A stretch of 40,710 bases of DNA, taken from Candidatus Altarchaeota archaeon. GTDB lineage: Archaea; SpSt-1190; DYHY01. Below the pieces are notes generated by a model that saw only the letters and a program-made list of their open reading frames with translations, searched no databases and was not told the DNA's origin. Positions 8,421-16,276 of this stretch are shown in pieces. Position 1 is the stretch's first letter, and each line of letters starts with the position of its first letter. Made by a program: the position numbers and the translations under genes. Location of the stretch: contig JAUXGB010000002.1 in NCBI GenBank assembly GCA_030622515.1, positions 1-40,710 on the forward strand. The letters run 5' to 3'.

Positions 8421-8451
8421 ATTAGTTAAACCTCTGCCTTTTTCTCAACCC

Positions 8452-9231
8452 ATGCTGAAGGAAAAGCTTGCGAAAGGGGAATTTGTCCGGGCCCTCGAGG
8501 TTATTCCGCCGAAGAATTCAGACATTTCCGGGGTTCTCAAGCACGCCGGGCTTATGGGAGATATCGACCTTATCACCGTTGTTGATTCGCCGCTCGGGCG
8601 CCCGCTAATGAATCCCATCCCTGTCGCCCATCTTATCGAGAAGAAAGTAAAGAGGGAAACCCTTGTCCACTTCACCTGCAGGGACAGGAACCTAAACGAG
8701 ATTAAGGCAAGCCTGCTTGGCGCCCATGCGCTTGGCCTAAGGAACATCTTAGCCCTTACAGGGGATGCGACCCGGCTGGCAAAGCCGGTCTTTGAGCGCC
8801 ACTCAATAACCCTGCTTGAGGAGATTGGGAAACTCAACCGTGAGGCAGGTTGTAGCCTCTTCCCCGGGGCAGGAGGCAACCCAAACGCAAACAACCTCGA
8901 GGCTGAGCTTAAGAAGATAGGGAGGAAAGTCAGCGCCGGGGCAAACTTCATTATGACCCAGCCTGTCTTCGACGCAAAAAAAGCCAAGGCCTACGCAAAG
9001 TCGGTCGATGTGCCTGTCATTTTCGGCATCCTGCTTTTTTCCAACAAAAAGTCTGTTGAGTTTTTCTCAAAAGTGCCGGGAATCACCCTTCCGAAGGAAG
9101 CGGCAGCCCTTGCAGGGAACAGGAAGAAGCTTGAGAAATTTTACAGGAAGCTGCTCAGCGAGCTGAAGGGGTTCGCCAGTGGCATAGCCTTCATGCCGAT
9201 TGATGACGGGGCCTTCTCCTTAGAGCTCTAG
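8452..9231 (+). CDS. Methylenetetrahydrofolate reductase family protein (MetF-like)
   Basis: A 259-residue TIM-barrel protein of the MetF family, which reduces 5,10-methylene-tetrahydrofolate (or a pterin analogue) to the 5-methyl form using FAD. Recognisable parts are LEVIPPKNSD near the start, VHFTCRDRN, NILALTGD and FIMTQPVFD. It is slightly shorter than typical MetF (about 290). An AGTTAAACC box about 25 bases before the ATG suggests its own leaderless promoter rather than read-through from kae1. The 3' end overlaps the convergent DUF116 gene by 12 bases. The cofactor and partner pathway cannot be seen here. Confidence 0.85.
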   Translation: MLKEKLAKGEFVRALEVIPPKNSDISGVLKHAGLMGDIDLITVVDSPLGRPLMNPIPVAHLIEKKVKRETLVHFTCRDRNLNEIKASLLGAHALGLRNILALTGDATRLAKPVFERHSITLLEEIGKLNREAGCSLFPGAGGNPNANNLEAELKKIGRKVSAGANFIMTQPVFDAKKAKAYAKSVDVPVIFGILLFSNKKSVEFFSKVPGITLPKEAAALAGNRKKLEKFYRKLLSELKGFASGIAFMPIDDGAFSLEL

Positions 9232-9744
9232 CTTTTCAAAAACATCAACCAGCTCAACTTCAGTATCAACACAGCCGTCTTTCTTAAGCTTGACAACCTG
9301 AACAGCAAGCCCTGCTTTTTCAGCAACCGGAATCCCCAAACCCAGCTCTTTCGGGCAGGCAACGCCAATCACGGCCTTTGGCTTCGTCTTCTTGAAAACC
9401 TTGGGCACCATGCTTCCGCCGGGGAGGACGAAAGTCCCCAAGTATCCCAACTCTTTGGCCTTCTTTATTATCTTGTAAACCTGACAGCTCTTCGGGCTGC
9501 AGCTGGCGCAAACAAAACCTAAATCCGTCTTTTTGGCCTTGCATTTTCTCCTCCGCAAGCACTGCGGCAGCAGGACTATTCTCTTGTTTTTCGGGACCTT
9601 GACAAAGTTGTCAAGATGGATTTTGTTTTTCAAGTCAATGTAGGCTTCGTCAACCCGTTCCGACTCAACACCAATAGCCTGCACAGTTCTCTTTGCGGGG
9701 GAGTTTATGAAAAATGCAATTAGTTTTTGGAAGGCTTTCTTCAT
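9220..9744 (-). CDS. DUF116 family Cys-rich protein
   Basis: A 174-residue protein of the DUF116 family. It has a basic N-terminal helix, then LPQCLRRRKCKAK and VCASCSPKSC, a set of Cys residues that could bind metal or an Fe-S cluster, then VLPGGSMVPKVF, VIGVACPKELGLG and a C-terminal GCVDTEVE. The biochemical role of the family is not established. ATG 9744 is chosen over 9804 because CTATTTAAATG lies about 25 bases upstream. It converges on the MTHFR-like gene, overlapping it by 12 bases; whether the two are functionally linked is a guess. Confidence 0.8.
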   Translation of the reverse strand: MKKAFQKLIAFFINSPAKRTVQAIGVESERVDEAYIDLKNKIHLDNFVKVPKNKRIVLLPQCLRRRKCKAKKTDLGFVCASCSPKSCQVYKIIKKAKELGYLGTFVLPGGSMVPKVFKKTKPKAVIGVACPKELGLGIPVAEKAGLAVQVVKLKKDGCVDTEVELVDVFEKLEL

Positions 9745-9775
9745 CAGTTTGGAACGGCGTCTGACATTTAAATAG

Positions 9776-10549
9776 TTACATGAAAACCCGCTGAAGCACG
9801 ACAACGAAAACTAGGTTAACGACAGCCAAAGCAATAAGCTTGCTCACATCCCGCGTAATGTACTTGAACGCCTTGCCTCTGATTCCGTGTCTGGTAATTC
9901 CTGCCGACATTATCCCCCCAGCAATCCCTGCAATGTGGTAGGCAAGCAGCTCAGGCAAGATTAACAGGAGAAGTATCGGGCTATTTCCCGCAGGGTCAAG
10001 CGCGACCATGCCAAGAAGGACTCCTGCGACTGAAGCGTTCCAAGTGAGGACAAATGCAATGCCGCCGCCAAAGACAAGAGCCACGATGAAGGTTGAAACA
10101 AGAATCACGAGATTGCTTGCAAATGAAGTTATTGGATGGGCCTGTTCCAAAGCTGATAGCTCACTAATTCCCTCAAACTGAATTTCGAAGATGCTGTGAG
10201 CCGACGGAGGCAAGACAAAATAAAACATGGCGAAGACACAGACAATTGCAAAAAAGTAGGTAAGGAGAAACTGTATGGCCGGCTCGTGCTCTTCAAGGAA
10301 GCGACCTTCATATCCTTTTTTTGCGGCAAGGTAAGCCTTTTTTTCCTCCTTTCCAAGCACCTTTGTCAGCAAGGTGACAGTTGCAACACTTATCAGGGCA
10401 ATTGCAAAAATGCTTGCACTCTTGTTGAAGAGGGTATGGCTCATTGTCAATGCGACACAGCCAATCAGGAATGCGAAGAAGAAATCCCTGAGAAAGTCTT
10501 TTTCTGCCCACTTAGCCGAAAGGCTTGCCTCAAGTACCATATGGGACAT
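9776..10549 (-). CDS. SpoIIM/DUF95-like integral membrane protein
   Basis: A 257-residue membrane protein with about five to six hydrophobic segments (roughly residues 22-50, 93-115, 145-165, 168-185, 190-215 and 235-255). The order TWNASVAGVLLG, then LLLILPELLAYHIAGIAGG, matches the SpoIIM (stage II sporulation M) family, whose archaeal members have unknown roles, perhaps in membrane remodelling. Two ATGs (10549 and 10540) both lie close to leaderless distance from AATTATAGCC near 10566-10575. It is divergent from the thermosome gene. Confidence 0.75.
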   Translation of the reverse strand: MSHMVLEASLSAKWAEKDFLRDFFFAFLIGCVALTMSHTLFNKSASIFAIALISVATVTLLTKVLGKEEKKAYLAAKKGYEGRFLEEHEPAIQFLLTYFFAIVCVFAMFYFVLPPSAHSIFEIQFEGISELSALEQAHPITSFASNLVILVSTFIVALVFGGGIAFVLTWNASVAGVLLGMVALDPAGNSPILLLLILPELLAYHIAGIAGGIMSAGITRHGIRGKAFKYITRDVSKLIALAVVNLVFVVVLQRVFM

Positions 10550-10587
10550 AATGGGCTGTTTGGCTATAATTGAGTTGCTAGAAGCAT

Positions 10588-10648
10588 CAACCTTTAAAAA
10601 CCCCCTCCTACCATTTAACCTCCCAATTATGATAAAAGGTGATTAAAA
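10588..10648 (+). promoter_or_regulatory. Thermosome promoter and leader with Shine-Dalgarno
   Basis: Two TATA-like boxes, CCTTTAAAAACC (10590-10602) and CCATTTAACC (10611-10620), precede the chaperonin gene. AGGTGATT (10637-10644) is a good Shine-Dalgarno sequence ending four bases before the ATG. Unlike most first genes here, this message probably has a leader. Confidence 0.55.
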
Positions 10649-12295
10649 ATGACTAAGAAACTACAAGGCCAGCAGCCTATGGTTATTATGGGCGACGAAG
10701 CCCAAAGGATTCTGGGACGAGATGCCCAGAGGATGAATATTCTTGCCGCACGAGCAGTCGGCGAGGTTGTTAAGACGACATTGGGTCCAAAAGGAATGGA
10801 CAAAATGCTTGTCGACACGCTGGGTGACATTGTTGTCACAGGCGATGGTGTCACAATTCTGAAGGAAATGGAAATTGAGCACCCTGCAGCCAAGATGGTT
10901 GTGGAAGTCGCAAAGACACAGGAAGATATTGTCGGTGACGGGACAACAACAGCTGTCATCCTGACAGGCGAGCTGCTTCGCAGGGCCGAGGAACTGCTTA
11001 ACCAGAATATCCACCCTTCCATAATTGTCAACGGCTACAGGATGGCTGCAGCCAAGGCCCAGGAGGTTTTGGAGAAAAACGCACGCGACATAAAGATAAG
11101 CGACAAGAAGATATTTGTGGACATCGCAGTAACCACCATGAAGGGCAGGGTAACTGAGGCCTCAAGCGACCACCTTGCAAAACTTGTCGTTGACGGCGTC
11201 TCAAAGATTGCCGAGACGGAAAATTCCAACCCGAAAGTCAATATAGACAACCTTAAGGTTGAGAAAAAGGCAGGCGGGAGCCTGGACGACAGCGAGCTGA
11301 TTAGCGGGATAATTGTCGATAAGGAGCGGGTCCACTCAGGTATGCCAACTAGGGTGGAAAACGCAAAAATCGCCCTTGTCAACTCGGCTTTGGAGATTGA
11401 GAAGACTGAGACAGACGCCTCAATCAGGATAACTTCCCCTGAGCAGCTTGAAGCCTTCATGATGAAGGAAGAGGACATGCTTAAGAAAATGGTTGACAAG
11501 ATTGCTGCAACAGGTGCGACCGTCCTCTTTGTCCAGAAGGGAATCGACGATTTGGCCCAGCACTATCTCTCGAAGAAGGGCATCCTTGCCGTCAGGCGGG
11601 TGAAGGAAAGTGATATGACGAAATTGTCCAGAGCTACAGGCGCAAAAATTGCCACAAGCCTAGACGACCTGTCGAAAAGCGACCTTGGCCACTCAAAGAT
11701 TGTCAAGGAGGAGAAGCTTGCCGGGGACTCCATGATTTTTGTCAGGGAGTGCAGGAACCCGAAAGCCGTTACCATCCTTATCAGGGGCGGGACAGAGCAC
11801 ATTATTGACGAGGCTGAGAGAAGCATTTCCGATGCCATAAAGGTTGTTGGAAAGAGTTTCGAGGAGCATAAGATTGTTTCAGGCGGCGGAGCCCCTGAGA
11901 TAGAAGTTGCCCTCGCCCTCAAGAAGTACGCTCCAAAGGTTGGCGGAAGGGAACAGCTTGCCATTGAGGCCTTTTCTGCAGCAATGGAAATCATCCCAAG
12001 GACCCTGGCTGAGAATGGCGGCCTTGACCCTATCGACATTCTTGTAAGCCTGAAGGCGGCCCATGAGAAAGGTCAAACTGAAGCTGGTGTCGATGTGCTT
12101 GAGGGAAAGATAGCCAATCTTGGCAAGAAAGGGATTATCGAACCGCTGCTTGTGAAGACTCAGGCCATTAAGTCAGCAAGCGAGACTGCAATGATGATTC
12201 TCAAGATAGATGATGTCATTGCCGCAGGCGAACTGAAAGGAGGCGGGCCACCGCCAGGAATGCCACCCGGAATGGGCGGAATGCCCGGAATGTAG
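10649..12295 (+). CDS. ths: Thermosome (group II chaperonin) subunit
   Basis: A 548-residue group II chaperonin subunit that forms the ATP-driven double-ring folding chamber. It has the equatorial-domain signatures [14 protein letters not shown] and [15 protein letters not shown] near residues 45-105, the apical and helical-protrusion region, the second equatorial segment [14 protein letters not shown], and the Gly/Met-rich C-terminal tail ending GGMPGM typical of thermosomes. Only one subunit gene is in the window. A Shine-Dalgarno sequence precedes the ATG. Confidence 0.97.
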   Translation: MTKKLQGQQPMVIMGDEAQRILGRDAQRMNILAARAVGEVVKTTLGPKGMDKMLVDTLGDIVVTGDGVTILKEMEIEHPAAKMVVEVAKTQEDIVGDGTTTAVILTGELLRRAEELLNQNIHPSIIVNGYRMAAAKAQEVLEKNARDIKISDKKIFVDIAVTTMKGRVTEASSDHLAKLVVDGVSKIAETENSNPKVNIDNLKVEKKAGGSLDDSELISGIIVDKERVHSGMPTRVENAKIALVNSALEIEKTETDASIRITSPEQLEAFMMKEEDMLKKMVDKIAATGATVLFVQKGIDDLAQHYLSKKGILAVRRVKESDMTKLSRATGAKIATSLDDLSKSDLGHSKIVKEEKLAGDSMIFVRECRNPKAVTILIRGGTEHIIDEAERSISDAIKVVGKSFEEHKIVSGGGAPEIEVALALKKYAPKVGGREQLAIEAFSAAMEIIPRTLAENGGLDPIDILVSLKAAHEKGQTEAGVDVLEGKIANLGKKGIIEPLLVKTQAIKSASETAMMILKIDDVIAAGELKGGGPPPGMPPGMGGMPGM

Positions 12296-12349
12296 GCAAT
12301 TAACCTTTCCAGAGTGACAAACTTATTTAAAGCCCGAGTTCTCTCTAGA

Positions 12350-12432
12350 GCTTGGTGATGCCTCACCAATGAGGGGAAGAGCAAAAGTTTTAAGCCACAA
12401 ACTTTCCCCCGCTCTCCCCCCACCCATTTTTT
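12350..12432 (+). ncRNA. Candidate small structured RNA or structured 3' end after the thermosome gene
   Basis: A TATA-like ACTTATTTAA (12321-12330) precedes two adjacent stem-loops. The first is TTGGTGA / TCACCAA with loop TGCC (12352-12369), perfect over 7 bp. The second pairs GGGG...GAGC and AAAGTTT (12373-12390) with AAACTTT, GCTC and CCCC (12399-12420). T6 (12427-12432) follows. It could be a short independent RNA or the terminator of the thermosome message. It holds no reading frame longer than 21 codons. Box C-like GTGATG is present but no box D, so I do not call a C/D RNA. Confidence 0.4.
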
Positions 12433-12470
12433 AAACAAAACTTAAAACCTCCAAGTGTTTAAACTAGGAT

Positions 12471-12662
12471 ATGGCAGAAGATTGGGAGTTTATCTCCGCA
12501 GAGAGGAAAGAGAAGCTTAAGCGAAAGAAAAAGCATAAGAAAGTTGCCGCCAAGCGCCCCCCTGGAGAGTATCTTGAAGACGTCTTTGACGAAAGCAACA
12601 TAAAAGGAGACAAGAGCGATAAGCGCGACAACCTGGAAAGCTACAAACAGCTGGTCTTCTAG
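12471..12662 (+). CDS. Small basic unknown protein
   Basis: A 63-residue protein, not recognised. A short acidic/aromatic start (MAEDWEFIS) is followed by a Lys/Arg-rich helix (RKEKLKRKKKHKKVAAK), then an acidic and polar tail. The composition suggests nucleic-acid or ribosome binding and partial disorder, but that is inference. ACTTAAAACC near 12440 lies about 25 bases before the ATG, supporting an independent leaderless message. gatD follows after 42 bases with its own TATA-like box. Confidence 0.65.
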   Translation: MAEDWEFISAERKEKLKRKKKHKKVAAKRPPGEYLEDVFDESNIKGDKSDKRDNLESYKQLVF

Positions 12663-12704
12663 ATTCAGAAACCCCTAAATACCCAACCTGCCTATTTTCA
12701 CAGT

Positions 12705-14006
12705 ATGCCATACTCTCCAAAAGTCAGGAAACTCCTCGGCAAGGCAAAAGAGGGCGACAAAATCCTTGTCAGTCGAAACGACAAGAGTTCCACCGGCATC
12801 CTAATGCCCTGCTCTGACTCATCTCCAGACACAATAGTCCTTAAGCTTGAAAATGGCTACAATATCTCGGTCAGAGCTTCCAACGCAAAGGTCAAGTTAA
12901 CCAAAGCCGGCCAGCCAGTCAAGGCGAAAACCGCCAAAATCTCCCACAACCCCGAACTCCCCGGCGTCGCCGTCATTGGCACAGGCGGAACAGTTGCCTC
13001 CCGAGTAAATTACAAAACCGGCGGGGTCAGCGCTGCCTTTAGCCCAACAGACCTTGTCAATTCCTCCCCAAAAATCGTCGACTTTGCCAACATTAAGACA
13101 ATTGACCTGATGAGTGTGATGAGCGAGGATTTGGAGCCAAGCGACTGGCAGAAAATCGCCAAAGCAACGGCAAAAGAGCTCGCCCACGGCGAAGGGGTCG
13201 TCCTTGCCCACGGCACCGACACTATGCACTATACAGCGGCTGCACTGTCCTTCATGCTTCAGAATCTAGGCAAGCCTGTCGTCCTGACCGGTTCCCAACG
13301 GTCGAGCGACCGCGGCTCTTCCGACACCATGCTCAACCTCTTGTGCTCAACCATTCTGGCGACCAGCGACATTGGCGAGGTAATGCTTTGCATGCACGGC
13401 ACAAGCGAAGACACCTACTGCCTTGCCCATCGGGGCACCAAGGTTCGAAAAATGCACACTGAGAGAAGGGACGCCTTCCGCTCAATAAACGACACCCCTC
13501 TTGCAAAAGTCTGGCCCGACGGCAAGCTTGAGCTGCTGCGGCAGGATTTCAACCACTCCAGCTCGAGAAAGGTCAAACTGATGGACAAGCTTGAAAAGAA
13601 GGTCGCCTTGGTAAAGGTCTACCCCGGCCTAAACCCTTCCTACATTGACCACTTCATCTCCAAAAAGTACAAGGGTTTGGTCCTCGAGGGAACCGGCTTT
13701 GGCCACGTGCCAACCAAAGGGTTGGGCAGCATTCTCAAACCAATAAAGAAAGCCATCGACGCCGGCATCAAGGTCGTAGTGACCTCCCAATGCATCTACG
13801 GACGGACCAACGCCTATGTCTACTCCAACCTGAGGAAGGTCTCCTCCCTCGGCGCCATCTACGGAGAAGACATGCTGCCCGAGGTCGCCTATGTAAAATT
13901 AATGTGGGTCCTTGCCAACTATCCAAAAGATGTCGCAGCCAAGATGAAAACCAACATCGCAGGCGAGCTCACCCAAAAAACCGCCTTTAACACCTTCTTA
14001 ATCTAA
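12705..14006 (+). CDS. gatD: Glutamyl-tRNA(Gln) amidotransferase subunit D
   Basis: A 433-residue asparaginase-like subunit of the archaeal GatDE enzyme, which converts Glu-tRNA(Gln) to Gln-tRNA(Gln); GatD releases ammonia from an amide donor. An N-terminal domain of about 85 residues of the GatD type precedes the asparaginase core with VIGTGGTVASR (first catalytic Thr), LAHGTDTMHYTA and LTGSQRSSDRGSSD. Its partner GatE is at 19992, 6 kb downstream on the same strand rather than adjacent. Confidence 0.95.
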   Translation: MPYSPKVRKLLGKAKEGDKILVSRNDKSSTGILMPCSDSSPDTIVLKLENGYNISVRASNAKVKLTKAGQPVKAKTAKISHNPELPGVAVIGTGGTVASRVNYKTGGVSAAFSPTDLVNSSPKIVDFANIKTIDLMSVMSEDLEPSDWQKIAKATAKELAHGEGVVLAHGTDTMHYTAAALSFMLQNLGKPVVLTGSQRSSDRGSSDTMLNLLCSTILATSDIGEVMLCMHGTSEDTYCLAHRGTKVRKMHTERRDAFRSINDTPLAKVWPDGKLELLRQDFNHSSSRKVKLMDKLEKKVALVKVYPGLNPSYIDHFISKKYKGLVLEGTGFGHVPTKGLGSILKPIKKAIDAGIKVVVTSQCIYGRTNAYVYSNLRKVSSLGAIYGEDMLPEVAYVKLMWVLANYPKDVAAKMKTNIAGELTQKTAFNTFLI

Positions 14007-14067
14007 GACCTCTCTTAAGTGGTTAAACAACGGAAATCTTTATAAACATTCTACCTTTCAGAAACTC

Positions 14068-15084
14068 ATGGCAATCGAACTGGCAAGAAAACCAACCAGA
14101 ACAGTTCTCGAAAGCGAATTTTTCGGCAGACGGGAGCTTCCTGACGCTATGAAAGCGGCAATAAAGCACGCAAAGAAGGGGGGGCTTGTCGCACCAATGT
14201 ACCTCTTGATGACACACTGGCCATACAAAGGGCTGCTGGCGGCCGGAACAGAAGAGCTTTCAGGAATCGACAAAGAAGGGGTATTCACAAATGCAGGCGA
14301 GCCTGTCGTAATAACACTCAACTACGGAAGAGACGGTAACGGCGTCCTCACTCCAAAAATCCTTAGGAAAGCACGCAAACTGCAAGAAAAAGGCCAAGGG
14401 GGCCTGAAGATAGACTATTTAGTCGACCTTGAACGCGTGTTCCCGAACCAAGACGTCATCACCAGTCTTCTTCAGGGCAAGATGCCCGACAAGACAGATA
14501 TACCATTAAGTTCCTACAATAAGCTTTGCAAGGACGGACCTCCTGTGTATAACTTCGAGCGTCACGCAATTGTCACACCGCTCAAAACGAGACAGCAAAC
14601 AACCTCGGGCTACTCTTCAATCACCGACCCCCTTGACGAGGAAGGACATATAACAGACCCGCAGGTAATACTCTACGCAGACGGAAAAAAACCAGCCGAA
14701 GCATTTATCAACAGGGCGAAAACAAACGATAGATGTCTTGGCCTTTGGCACATCTACAACGAAAAAAACTTCGACCTTGAAAAATCGCAGGGCTTTGTGA
14801 CAAGCCTTGGCTGTCACCTTTACTCCAGCCTAGGCTGCGAGCACGGCATCTTCGGCACCGGGTTTATTGGAGTGGCGCAAGATGCGCTGGCTACGTGGGA
14901 GAACGCAAGGCCCGGATTGGCTGTCAAAGACATTCTCAAAGCCGTGACTTCGAAGACAGAAAAGTTCGTCCGTCCCAAAAATCGTGAGGCTTACAACGAA
15001 GTAGTCGAGTCAGCAATTAAGGCTTCCGTGCCCCAATCGGAAGGGCCATGGCGGGACTACGTGAATTTATATCAAGCCCAATAA
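14068..15084 (+). CDS. Orphan 338-residue protein of unknown function
   Basis: I do not recognise this protein. It is soluble, with His, Cys and Tyr clusters: MYLLMTHWPY near residue 45, CHLYSSLGCEHGIFG near residue 250, and FERHAIVTPLKTRQQTTSGYSS in the middle. These conserved-looking polar patches suggest an enzyme, but no known catalytic motif is clear. CTTTATAAAC (14037-14046) lies 24 bases before the ATG, so it has its own leaderless promoter. It lies directly upstream of the HEPN/MNT operon, and the 67-base gap contains that operon's first operator. Confidence 0.75.
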   Translation: MAIELARKPTRTVLESEFFGRRELPDAMKAAIKHAKKGGLVAPMYLLMTHWPYKGLLAAGTEELSGIDKEGVFTNAGEPVVITLNYGRDGNGVLTPKILRKARKLQEKGQGGLKIDYLVDLERVFPNQDVITSLLQGKMPDKTDIPLSSYNKLCKDGPPVYNFERHAIVTPLKTRQQTTSGYSSITDPLDEEGHITDPQVILYADGKKPAEAFINRAKTNDRCLGLWHIYNEKNFDLEKSQGFVTSLGCHLYSSLGCEHGIFGTGFIGVAQDALATWENARPGLAVKDILKAVTSKTEKFVRPKNREAYNEVVESAIKASVPQSEGPWRDYVNLYQAQ

Positions 15085-15095
15085 TCGAACCCCTT

Positions 15096-15112
15096 TGTTA
15101 AATGATTTAACA
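15096..15112. promoter_or_regulatory. Palindromic operator 1 of the HEPN/MNT operon
   Basis: TGTTAAATGATTTAACA is a perfect inverted repeat with a single central G (GTTAAAT-G-ATTTAAC plus flanking T/A). It lies just upstream of the TATA box at about 15119-15129. Confidence 0.7.
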
Positions 15113-15118
15113 GAAAAG

Positions 15119-15129
15119 CTTAAAAATAA
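15119..15129 (+). promoter_or_regulatory. TATA box of the HEPN/MNT operon
   Basis: GCTTAAAAATA sits between the two palindromes and about 27 bases before the ATG at 15152, giving a leaderless start at or within operator 2. Confidence 0.6.
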
Positions 15130-15135
15130 CCTCCT

Positions 15136-15152
15136 TGTTAAATAGTTTAACA
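15136..15152. promoter_or_regulatory. Palindromic operator 2 of the HEPN/MNT operon
   Basis: TGTTAAATAGTTTAACA shares the same half-site as operator 1 (GTTAAA...TTTAAC) with a three-base centre. Its last base is the A of the start codon at 15152, so a bound protein would cover the transcription start. The two centres are 40 bases apart, about four helical turns. Confidence 0.7.
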
Positions 15153-15505
15153 TGGGCGAGGAAGAGCTGTTTGAAAACCTGATGGAGTTCTGGCAGAGCG
15201 GAGAAGGCCTATTTAAGGAAAGAAAGTTCAACTCCGCAGCAAGCCTCTACTTCAAGGCAATAGTCGCTGCCTGCGACCTGAGCATTTTCAAGAAGCAGAC
15301 CCTTTTTGTCAAAAATCATGACCAACGGTTCAAAATCCTAAGGCTTAACTTCCCACAGGCCTATGAAATCGTAAGCGACCTCTTTTCAACATACACAAGG
15401 GGCTACCGCGCAAGGCTTGGGGAAGATGACGCAGTCAAGATGAGAGGTGGAGTTATTGAAGTTGCCAAGCTTTTCAAGATTGAGCTCAATAGCAAGGAAG
15501 ATTAA
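15152..15505 (+). CDS. HEPN-domain-like helical protein paired with a nucleotidyltransferase
   Basis: A 117-residue all-helical protein. LFKERKFNSAASLYFKAIVAACDL in the first third resembles the first long helices of HEPN domains, which often pair with MNT nucleotidyltransferases in toxin-antitoxin systems. The ribonuclease motif R-x4-6-H of active HEPN toxins is not present: the only His (VKNHDQ) has no Arg four to six residues before it. It overlaps the downstream nucleotidyltransferase by about 50 bases. The promoter is flanked by twin palindromes. It is best called a HEPN-like partner; toxicity is unproven. Confidence 0.65.
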   Translation: MGEEELFENLMEFWQSGEGLFKERKFNSAASLYFKAIVAACDLSIFKKQTLFVKNHDQRFKILRLNFPQAYEIVSDLFSTYTRGYRARLGEDDAVKMRGGVIEVAKLFKIELNSKED

Positions 15506-15992
15506 AAATCCAAACATCAAGGACATCGTCCTCTTCGGCTCCTTTGCAAGGGGAAAGCTCCAGCCAAACGACATAGATGTCTGCCTGATTGTAGATGGAG
15601 ATATTGACACAAGCAGGCTTGAAAAGAAATTCGGAGAAAAAGTCCACCTTTCCACTCTGAAGACGTCGTCCTTTCCAAAACGCACCTTGTGGACAACCCT
15701 TCTCAACGAGGGTATCAGCCTGAAGACCGGGAAAAAATTCGCCCAAACCTTAGGCTACACCCCTTCTGTCCTCTACTGGTACGACCTGAAAGGATTCACC
15801 CAGTCTGACAAAGTCCGGTTCTTCTACGCTCTCAAGGGAAGGAACAAAAATGTAGGAATCCTCAAGCAGGTCAAGGGGACAGCCCTTGCCAAAGGCGTCT
15901 TGTCAATCCCTCCGGAACACGACAGCGAGATGCAGCAGTTCTTCCTTGACTGGAAGCTCCCTTTCAACAGGCGACCCCTTCTCTTCGCCTAA
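15456..15992 (+). CDS. Minimal nucleotidyltransferase (MNT) with extra C-terminal domain
   Basis: About 178 residues. The N-terminal half is a pol-beta-type nucleotidyltransferase domain with FGSFARGKLQPNDIDVCLIV, giving the canonical GS-x9-DxD at about residues 28-41. The third acid expected on the following strand is not obvious (GEKVHLSTL). The remaining 95 residues (LGYTPSVLYWYDLKGFTQSD onwards) are basic and unrecognised. The frame is open from a GTG at 15447, but GAGGTGG at 15444-15450 is a Shine-Dalgarno sequence placed correctly for the TTG at 15456. As in other HEPN/MNT pairs the HEPN gene comes first and the two overlap. Confidence 0.72.
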   Translation: MKLPSFSRLSSIARKIKNPNIKDIVLFGSFARGKLQPNDIDVCLIVDGDIDTSRLEKKFGEKVHLSTLKTSSFPKRTLWTTLLNEGISLKTGKKFAQTLGYTPSVLYWYDLKGFTQSDKVRFFYALKGRNKNVGILKQVKGTALAKGVLSIPPEHDSEMQQFFLDWKLPFNRRPLLFA

Positions 15993-16073
15993 GTTCAACA
16001 CGTTTTTGATTTAGTTTTCAAAAAAATCCGCCGGAAGTATATACTGGAAAACATGGATAAGACTGAACGAATG

Positions 16074-16083
16074 AATATATACC
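16074..16083 (+). promoter_or_regulatory. TATA-like box upstream of the hairpin region before ftsZ
   Basis: AATATATACC would place a transcription start near 16102-16106, just before the two hairpins at 16123-16179. Another TATA-like AGTATATACT lies at 16036-16045, so promoter assignment is uncertain. Confidence 0.4.
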
Positions 16084-16103
16084 CAAATATAGGGTAATTT
16101 AGT

Positions 16104-16189
16104 GAGTTAGCATCCGGTGGGCAAGTTAAGTTGGGCAACTTAATTTCCGGTTAGCTGAAATCTGTTGGGCAAACAGATTCGTATTTTTT
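16104..16189 (+). ncRNA. Candidate small RNA or cis-regulatory leader upstream of ftsZ
   Basis: Two perfect inverted repeats, TTAAGTTG/CAACTTAA (16126-16143, extendable to 16123-16146 with a G-U pair) and AATCTGTT/AACAGATT (16159-16179), both present a GTTGGGCAA core at the tip. CCGG on each side of the first could close a longer stem. T6 (16184-16189) follows the second hairpin, as in a terminator. A TATA-like box lies about 25 bases before the start given here. No reading frame is present. It could be a free RNA, an attenuator or paired protein-binding sites; ends are inferred. Confidence 0.45.
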
Positions 16190-16214
16190 GGGTTAAGATA
16201 GAAGTAGCTAGACT

Positions 16215-16224
16215 AGTATATAGC
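16215..16224 (+). promoter_or_regulatory. Probable ftsZ promoter TATA box
   Basis: AGTATATAGC followed closely by a second TATA-like CTATAGCG (16230-16237) lies 50-60 bases before the ftsZ ATG, so the ftsZ message probably has a leader of about 25-35 bases. Confidence 0.45.
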
Positions 16225-16276
16225 CATTGCTATAGCGAGAACTATACTTCTTTCTGAAAAATCTAACGATAAACCG

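Noticed and set aside
12354-12380. Possible C/D box RNA (GTGATG resembling box C)
   Set aside because: No CUGA box D or D' is present at suitable distance; hairpins explain the stretch better.
13986-14028. Operator half-sites (TTTAAC, GTTAAAC) before the 338-residue gene
   Set aside because: Only isolated half-sites, partly inside gatD; GTTAAAC also occurs as a TATA-like element elsewhere.
16053-16097. 14-codon upstream ORF before ftsZ (MDKTERMNIYPNIG)
   Set aside because: Too short, TATA box too close, and it overlaps another TATA-like element.
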